Assembly: GCA_000434935.1 (NCBI GenBank)
Contig: FR882201.1
Span: 27,322 to 55,105, forward strand
DNA: 27,784 nucleotides
Reading direction: 5' to 3'
Source: Bacteroides sp. CAG:709
GTDB lineage: Bacteria; Bacteroidota; Bacteroidia; Bacteroidales; UBA932
In this document: one piece after another, positions 23,071-27,784 of the stretch
Layout: every line of letters begins with the position of its first letter
Numbering within the stretch: position 1 is the stretch's first letter
Notes under the pieces: generated by a model
The model's input: only the letters and a program-made list of their open reading frames with translations
What the model was told of the DNA's origin: nothing
Database searches by the model: none
Translations under genes and position numbers: made by a program

Positions 23071-23346
23071 ATGACCAAAGCAGAGATCGTAAACGAGGTT
23101 GCTAAGTCAACCGGACTTGAGAAAACAACAGTACAGACTGTTGTCGAGGCTTTCATGGAGAGCGTTAAGGATTCCCTCGCAAAGGGCAATCCGGTATATC
23201 TTCGTGGTTTCGGCAGCTTCATCATCAAGCACAGAGCTGAGAAGGCTGCCCGTAACATCACCAAGAACACGACCATGACAATCCCGGCACACGACATTCC
23301 GGCTTTCAAGCCAGCGAAGGTGTTCGTATGTACTGTTAAGAAATAA
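23071..23346 (+). CDS. HU-family DNA-binding protein
   Basis: A 91-residue nucleoid protein of the HU/IHF family, which bends and compacts DNA as a dimer. It starts MTKAEIVNEVAKSTGLEKTT and carries the core motif LRGFGSFIIKHRAEKAARNI, where the DNA-binding arm begins (R-x-x-R-N), and IPAHDIPAFKPAKVF at the end. Bacteroidota often encode several HU paralogues, so I do not assign hupA or hupB. It is probably co-transcribed with the tiny basic protein 21 nt downstream. Confidence 0.95.
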   Translation: MTKAEIVNEVAKSTGLEKTTVQTVVEAFMESVKDSLAKGNPVYLRGFGSFIIKHRAEKAARNITKNTTMTIPAHDIPAFKPAKVFVCTVKK

Positions 23347-23367
23347 TCAATAAAAATCTTTTAATCT

Positions 23368-23457
23368 ATGCCAAGCGGTAAAAAGAGAAAGAGACATAAG
23401 ATGGCAACGCACAAACGTAAAAAGCGTTTGCGCAAGAACAGACATAAGAAGAAGTAA
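23368..23457 (+). CDS. 29-residue basic protein of the AURKAIP1/COX24 type
   Basis: The ORF begins ATG at 23368 and ends TAA at 23455-23457, giving 29 residues, of which most are Lys, Arg or His (start MPSGKKRKRHKM, end NRHKKK). It resembles the AURKAIP1/COX24 domain, which also includes the mitochondrial ribosomal protein mS38 and the mycobacterial small-subunit protein bS22. It is therefore probably a ribosome-associated peptide; the assignment rests on composition and the KxxKxxKRxRK-like pattern. It sits between HU and a strong terminator, without a promoter of its own that I can see, so it should be co-expressed with HU. Confidence 0.75.
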   Translation: MPSGKKRKRHKMATHKRKKRLRKNRHKKK

Positions 23458-23476
23458 TTTTTCAGTGTCTGCCATT

Positions 23477-23536
23477 TTAGCAGTCTGCTAAGAGAGAGAG
23501 GCTGACCGGTAGTCCGGACGGCCTCTTTAGTTTTTT
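23477..23536 (+). terminator. Terminator after HU and the basic mini-protein
   Basis: AGAGGC (23497-23502) pairs with GCCTCT (23521-23526), with an inner CCGG/CCGG pairing, and a T-rich run (TTTAGTTTTTT) follows to about 23536. Just upstream, TTAGCAG-T-CTGCTAA (23477-23491) is a perfect 15-bp palindrome that may be part of the same 3' structure. Confidence 0.8.
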
Positions 23537-23587
23537 GTGAAGAGGCATTGCCTTTTCTGCCTATTAAATTAATATTGATTTATCCTG

Positions 23588-25156
23588 ATGGAGTCTGAGA
23601 AAGAATCAGTCAAAGATCTGATTGTAGATGTCAGCGAGGAGGAGGTAAGGTTAGCCTTATTGGACAACCACCGTCTCATCGAATTGAACAAGGAGTCCAG
23701 TAACGGCCACAGCTTCACTGTCGGGGATGTATTCCTCGGCAAGGTGAAGAAAGTGATGCCCGCGCTGAATGCGGCGTTTGTAGACATCGGAGACGAAAAG
23801 GAAGCATTTATCCACTATCTGGATTTGGGTCTGTATTTCAATGCGTTCGACGAATTCGTCCGCAAGACAAATACTAACACCAACGCTAATGATTTGTTCA
23901 CCGGCATTGAACTTGGTCCGATCCTCGCAAAGGAGGGGCAGATCGAGAATCATCTCAAACCGGGACAGATGGTAATCGTCCAGATTGTAAAGGAGCCGAT
24001 TTCGACAAAGGGTTCGCGACTCACAGCTGAGATTTCATTGGCAGGACGCAATATTGTACTCCTCCCTTTCGCAAAGAAAGTGAGCATATCCCAGAAGATA
24101 GCATCCAAGGAAGAGAAAAAGAGACTTGAGACACTTGTCAGGAGCATTCTCCCGCCGAATTACGGTGCGATTATCCGCACTGCCGCTGAAGGAAAGAACG
24201 CGGCAATTCTGGTTTCAGAATTGAAGTCGCTCATCAGCAAATGGGAGAGTTCATGGACAAAGTTGTCCAAATCCAAGAATGTCCAGCTGCTCTTTACAGA
24301 GTACAGCAAGACCACCACGATTCTCCGCGATCTTTTCAATGATTCTTTCTCGAACATCTATGTCAATGACCAGAAAGAATATGAGGAAATCAAGAAGTAC
24401 ATCGCTCAGATTTCCCCGGACAAGGAAAAAATCGTGAAATTCTATGACGGCGACGAGCCTTTGTTCGACAAGTTCGATGTCACGAGGCAGATCAAGAGTT
24501 CGTTCGGAAAGGTGGTTCCTATAAAACAGGGGGCATATCTGGTAATAGAATCGACAGAGGCTCTCAATGTGGTAGATGTCAATAGCGGTATCAGGGCCAA
24601 GACCAATGATCAAGAGGAAAACACTTACGAAGTGAACCGCTACGCAGCCGAAGAGATAGCAAGACAGTTGCGGCTCAGAGATATGGGAGGCATCATCATC
24701 GTGGACTTCATAGACATGGAGAACCAGGAGCACAAGAATGGCCTCTACAAGTTCATGTCAGAGTTGATGCAGGAGGACAGGGCCAAGCATAATGTGCTGC
24801 CGCTCACGAAGTTCGGCCTCATGCAGATAACCAGACAGAGAATCCGTCCGGTGACACAGATCAACACTGAGGAAGTGTGTCCGGTATGTCACGGCACAGG
24901 CAAGATTTCTCCGAGCATTGTCATCGACGAAGAAATAGAGCGCAAGATTGCATTCTATACCAACGAGAAAAATATCCGGTCATTCATTCTCAAGACCGGG
25001 CCTGTACTTGGAGCATACATTTCGAGGGGATTCAATTCTTTCCTGAGAAAGTGGAAAAGGAAGTACAAATGCAAGATCAGACACGAAGAGGTCCTGGACT
25101 TCAGTGTCCTGCAGAATGAAATTTATACCGATAGCGGCGAAAGGCTGGACAGCTAG
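23588..25156 (+). CDS. rng: Ribonuclease G / RNase E family endoribonuclease
   Basis: A 522-residue single-strand endoribonuclease of the RNase E/G family, which matures rRNA and starts mRNA decay. It has an N-terminal S1-containing part (VGDVFLGKVKKVMPALNAAFVDIG), the 5'-sensor/RNase H-like core, and the DNase I-like catalytic domain with Asp330 (NVVDVNSG) and Asp373 (IIIVDFIDM). Their 43-residue spacing equals that of D303/D346 in E. coli RNase E. The zinc-link cysteines are C431 and C434 (CPVCHGTGK). The long C-terminal degradosome scaffold of E. coli RNase E is absent, so it is the RNase G form. A strong terminator follows. Confidence 0.95.
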   Translation: MESEKESVKDLIVDVSEEEVRLALLDNHRLIELNKESSNGHSFTVGDVFLGKVKKVMPALNAAFVDIGDEKEAFIHYLDLGLYFNAFDEFVRKTNTNTNANDLFTGIELGPILAKEGQIENHLKPGQMVIVQIVKEPISTKGSRLTAEISLAGRNIVLLPFAKKVSISQKIASKEEKKRLETLVRSILPPNYGAIIRTAAEGKNAAILVSELKSLISKWESSWTKLSKSKNVQLLFTEYSKTTTILRDLFNDSFSNIYVNDQKEYEEIKKYIAQISPDKEKIVKFYDGDEPLFDKFDVTRQIKSSFGKVVPIKQGAYLVIESTEALNVVDVNSGIRAKTNDQEENTYEVNRYAAEEIARQLRLRDMGGIIIVDFIDMENQEHKNGLYKFMSELMQEDRAKHNVLPLTKFGLMQITRQRIRPVTQINTEEVCPVCHGTGKISPSIVIDEEIERKIAFYTNEKNIRSFILKTGPVLGAYISRGFNSFLRKWKRKYKCKIRHEEVLDFSVLQNEIYTDSGERLDS

Positions 25157-25181
25157 TTTCCCCACGGTAACCTGATGAAAG

Positions 25182-25213
25182 CAGGTCGGGCGCAGTGCCC
25201 GGCCTGTTTTTTT
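25182..25213 (+). terminator. Intrinsic terminator of rng
   Basis: CAGGTCGGGC (25182-25191) pairs over ten positions (one G-T) with GCCCGGCCTG (25197-25206) around a 5-nt loop, followed by seven T. It lies about 26 bp after the RNase G stop. Confidence 0.9.
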
Positions 25214-25290
25214 GTTCTCTCGCCAGTGAGACATCTCTTTTCTTCGAGAGAAGGCCTTTCTTCTCTTCCGAGGGCCCTCCTCTCTTCCGC

Positions 25291-25380
25291 GCCGTGCGTA
25301 CTAAAACGTTTTCCATGCACGTCAGGACTCAATTTGCCACTCGCGTGCGTAAAACCGGCCTTTCCACGCACGACAGGTCC
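25291..25380 (+). repeat. Left copy of an inverted flanking repeat around the glycosidase locus
   Basis: This ~90-bp stretch matches the reverse complement of about 27563-27655. Shared segments include CCGTGCGT.CTAAAACGTTTTCC, the cores CACGTCA and AATTTGCC/AAATTGCC, and CGTGCGT-AAA. It contains its own hairpin (CGTGCGT with ACGCACG near 25344-25372). The two glycosidase genes lie between the copies. Confidence 0.7.
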
Positions 25381-25419
25381 ACGAGGCCCGACATGGGACC
25401 GCGAAGCCGGGGTGCGCTG

Positions 25420-26865
25420 CTACTTGCCGACGTCTACCCAGTCGAGGGGCTGGAACCAGGTGAGCCAGCGCCCCCATACACGTGGGGCGTTGCTGTGGGC
25501 GTAGCACAGGAACTGCTGGACGCCGTAGCGGACGTGGCCTTGCGCATCTCCGCTCATGCCGCCATTGATGATGCCACGTCGGAGTTCGCCTTCGATAAGG
25601 CCGCCCTTGGTGAAATGAATGCCGTCATTGGACTCCCAGACACGCATGCGGCGACTGTCGGTATCTCGGCGTTCGGCGTGGATTGCCACGAATTTCTGAC
25701 TCCTGCAGATGTACTTGACATCCGTATGATCGGGCATGTAGACGTCACTCTTATCTAGCGCAATACCATTATACTCAAGATGTCCGGGCCAGTTTTCGTC
25801 CTTGGCGGAAGCCACTGAGACACGTGTAGTCGTACAATACCCGTTGGACTCCACAAGGTAGTCATTGTAAGAATAATACAGGTAAACCACATCATCCTTG
25901 ACTACGATACAAGGCTCTCCGGCGCCGAAGACCTCACTTTCATGACCGGCTGCGGGTTCATAATCAATGACAGGCTGCGGATCCTGTCCCCAGCCGTTTC
26001 CGCTCCATTTTTCCCATGGACCGGTCGGGGTCTTGCTCCTGGCGATATACAAGTCATTGTCGTAACCATCAGGTTCCTCGGTAGACGTGTAGGCAATATA
26101 GTACCATCCGCCCCATTTGGCCACACCGGGGTCACAAACAGAAAACGCATCATGTTTGCCGTCAGAAGGCAGCAGGGCATCCGCTTCTTCGGTCCATGTC
26201 TTTCCGCCGTCCACCGAATGACGCCACGTAATCTTGTCCCAGAAATAATTGCCTGAGCCATTGTCAGGACATTTCCAGATACCGGACTTTTCAGTACCGC
26301 CGTTCATTACCCAAAGGTAAGTTCCTGCAGGAAATGTCTCTGTATAGTCTTCCTTGTCGCTCTTGTAGATGCTCAGCCAAGAATTGTCGGCATAATTCAC
26401 GAAGGTCTTGGACGCAACAGCCGCACCGCTTACAGTCGTCTCATAATCATTGACCCATTTATAGACCTTCAGGGTGAAGCCTTCAGCAGAACTGTTCCAG
26501 GAAGGGCAATTGAGAGAAATGATGCCGAAGTCCTCATTGGAAGTGAACTTCTGGGCGAAGACGCCTGTCGTGCCGAGCTGAAGAGGCGTAATGGCATCAG
26601 AGACGGGGACCAGCACATTGGTTCCATAATAATCTCCAGGGGTCGCAAGCCAGATGTCGATGGAATTGTCGTCATTGATGATGATAGACGGACCGTAACG
26701 GTAATTTGGCCCGGTATAAATATCCCAACCCTCACGTGCGACAGGTTTCACGGGGACTACGGCCTCCGGCTCCGGGACATCCGGTTCCGTATTGCCATTA
26801 CTACAGCAGGCCATGCCGACAAGTGCAACACCCGCGAGTGCCAAACGATTGAATATCATATTCAT
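25420..26865 (-). CDS. GH43-like beta-propeller lipoprotein
   Basis: A 481-residue predicted surface lipoprotein with a signal peptide ending in GMACCS (acylated Cys near residue 20) and a Pro/Glu-rich linker. A beta-rich region of about 150 residues precedes a propeller-like domain with repeats such as CDPGVAKWGGWYYIAYTSTEE, NDLYIARSKTPTGPWEKW, GEPCIVVKDDVVYLYYSYND and MRVWESNDGIHFTK. The D-P-G-V and G-E-P patterns and the blade motifs resemble five-bladed glycosidases of the GH43/GH32/GH117 type. The substrate is unknown. It starts 3 bp after the stop of the glycosidase fragment upstream, so the two were probably in one operon. Confidence 0.75.
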   Translation of the reverse strand: MNMIFNRLALAGVALVGMACCSNGNTEPDVPEPEAVVPVKPVAREGWDIYTGPNYRYGPSIIINDDNSIDIWLATPGDYYGTNVLVPVSDAITPLQLGTTGVFAQKFTSNEDFGIISLNCPSWNSSAEGFTLKVYKWVNDYETTVSGAAVASKTFVNYADNSWLSIYKSDKEDYTETFPAGTYLWVMNGGTEKSGIWKCPDNGSGNYFWDKITWRHSVDGGKTWTEEADALLPSDGKHDAFSVCDPGVAKWGGWYYIAYTSTEEPDGYDNDLYIARSKTPTGPWEKWSGNGWGQDPQPVIDYEPAAGHESEVFGAGEPCIVVKDDVVYLYYSYNDYLVESNGYCTTTRVSVASAKDENWPGHLEYNGIALDKSDVYMPDHTDVKYICRSQKFVAIHAERRDTDSRRMRVWESNDGIHFTKGGLIEGELRRGIINGGMSGDAQGHVRYGVQQFLCYAHSNAPRVWGRWLTWFQPLDWVDVGK

Positions 26866-26868
26866 TGC

Positions 26869-27525
26869 TTATAAATTTACAAAAATTTTACCTTGCTTCG
26901 GAGTCAGCGTCCTGACTTTATCGCCAGAAACAGTATGTTCCGTGACAGTGACCCTCAGCCCATTCTCTGAATCGCGGAACACCTTGAGGTCGAAATCAGA
27001 GCCGAATGCCCGTATATGATGGAGAGACATCCCGTTCCAGCCGGACGGAAGATTCACATTCATCATGAAGCTGCGCAATCCAGTAGGGCGGATACCGAAG
27101 AGGCCTTCCGTTATGACCCTGCAATAAAGTCCGCTTTCCGCTGACAGATGTCTCTGGGAGCCCTCCGGCCAAGCTTCCACCGCATAAGGGACATGATCCC
27201 CGAGTAGACGACGCTGCGAAAGCCTATGAAGAATTTCCAGCGCCTTGTCAGGATTACCGGTATAGAAGATGCCCCTGAGCGCATACAGTATCGCCCTGTC
27301 CCAGAACACGTCGCTCCCCTGCTCCGTGAGACAGCCGTTTTCGGTCATGAGTTCGGGTCCGGTCAATGCTGCCGAAGTCCCGGCTGCCCTGTCGGCTATT
27401 CCGGCGATGAGCGGCAAAGATATGCAAATCATTCCGGAGTTGCGCATTTTTTCTGCACCCAGTTTCCCGGAAATGTTTCTCGCCCCTTGCGAGCCCGGCT
27501 CCGCATAGACATGGCATTGCGACAC
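26869..27525 (-). pseudogene. C-terminal fragment of a six-hairpin-type glycosidase
   Basis: The 218-residue ORF has no convincing start: it opens at a GTG at 27525, with an in-frame TGA close upstream. Its sequence is typical of the C-terminal part of (alpha/alpha)6 glycosidases: TENGCLTEQGSDVFWDRAIL, GDHVPYAVEAWPEGSQRHLS, then GLYCRVITEGLFGIRPTG, and a final beta domain. A complete member would have several hundred more residues on the N-terminal side. Upstream there is only intergenic DNA and an inverted repeat, so the gene appears 5'-truncated. It ends 3 bp before the GH43-like gene. Confidence 0.7.
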
Positions 27526-27562
27526 CAGGGGTGAACATGGGGATAATTGTGAAGTTCAGTGT

Positions 27563-27655
27563 GTCCCTGACGTGCGCAAAAAGCCCCATTTCACGCACGT
27601 CAGGGGCAATTTACGTGGTGACGTGAGCGGAAAACGTTTTAGCACGCACGGTGCT
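27563..27655 (-). repeat. Right copy of the inverted flanking repeat
   Basis: This stretch is the inverted partner of 25291-25380. It contains a perfect 11-bp inverted repeat CCTGACGTGCG / CGCACGTCAGG (27566-27576 and 27594-27604) and the AAAACGTTTT core. It lies just upstream of the truncated glycosidase fragment, close to the point where coding similarity is lost. Confidence 0.7.
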
Positions 27656-27701
27656 GGAGGAAAAACTCAAAACGAGGATTCGATGTCACATAATGACAAT
27701 A

Positions 27702-27784
27702 TCAAAGACCTATTTTCTTCCTGACCGCACGCAGAATCTCTACCATCGCCCAGGTATCCTGCTGGCAGTAGCGGCAGAGGGCTT
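27702..27784 (-). CDS. C-terminal end of a DUF2779-type protein
   Basis: Only the last 26 residues are in the window: ALCRYCQQDTWAMVEILRAV followed by RKKIGL and the stop TGA (complement of 27702-27704). The YCxxDTxAMVEI pattern is typical of the end of DUF2779 proteins, which carry an exonuclease-like fold. The rest of the gene lies to the right of the window, so function and length cannot be judged. Confidence 0.7.
   Translation of the reverse strand, partial: ALCRYCQQDTWAMVEILRAVRKKIGL

Noticed and set aside
25175..25758. ORFs of 109 and 187 codons after rng
   Set aside because: They cross the rng terminator and the flanking repeat and are antisense to the 3' part of the GH43-like gene.

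Overview
The window looks like chromosomal DNA of a Bacteroidota member, most likely order Bacteroidales. The evidence is the protein families (OMPP1/FadL porin, WbqC, DUF5106 thioredoxin protein, GH28-like lipoprotein, DUF2779), outer-membrane proteins ending in Phe, and several promoters of the Bacteroidota form TTTG-N19-21-TAnnTTTG. I cannot name the genus. LpxC is not fused to FabZ, which is unusual for the group.

Layout. 1-285 (-): start of proS. 530-2006 (+): low-complexity surface lipoprotein gene, frameshifted by a 22-bp tandem duplication. 2218-3846 (+): OMPP1/FadL-type outer-membrane protein. 3843-7302 (-): lipid A block lpxD, lpxC, lpxA, then a WbqC-family gene. 7470-12492 (+): rimP-nusA-infB, divergent from lpxD, with a terminator-like hairpin in the leader and a MITE-like insertion between nusA and infB. 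12493-13347: a long convergent intergenic region full of inverted repeats and a structured repeat. 13348-15629 (-): NfeD-like gene, flotillin and a small XRE regulator. 15630-16084: second copy of the structured repeat plus other repeats. 16085-17395 (-): GH28-like lipoprotein. 17468-17538 (-): tRNA-Gln. 17561-19556 (-): coaD and a two-thioredoxin-domain protein. 19751-22824 (-): lon and ung, overlapping. 23071-25156 (+): HU, a 29-residue basic protein of the AURKAIP1/COX24 type, and RNase G. 25420-27525 (-): a GH43-like lipoprotein behind a 5'-truncated glycosidase fragment, the pair flanked by inverted copies of a hairpin repeat. 27702-27784 (-): end of a DUF2779 protein.

Most genes are housekeeping: lipid A synthesis, translation initiation and transcription elongation, CoA synthesis, DNA repair, proteolysis and RNA processing. 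The unusual content lies between genes. There are three short repeat families. One has terminal inverted repeats and a perfect 7-bp target duplication. One is a large hairpin element whose stems differ between copies but stay paired. One is an inverted pair around a partly decayed carbohydrate locus. No CRISPR array, complete transposase gene, prophage or defence system was found. The best candidates for something undescribed are the two structured repeat families, the repeat-driven frameshift in the lipoprotein gene, and the rimP leader terminator.
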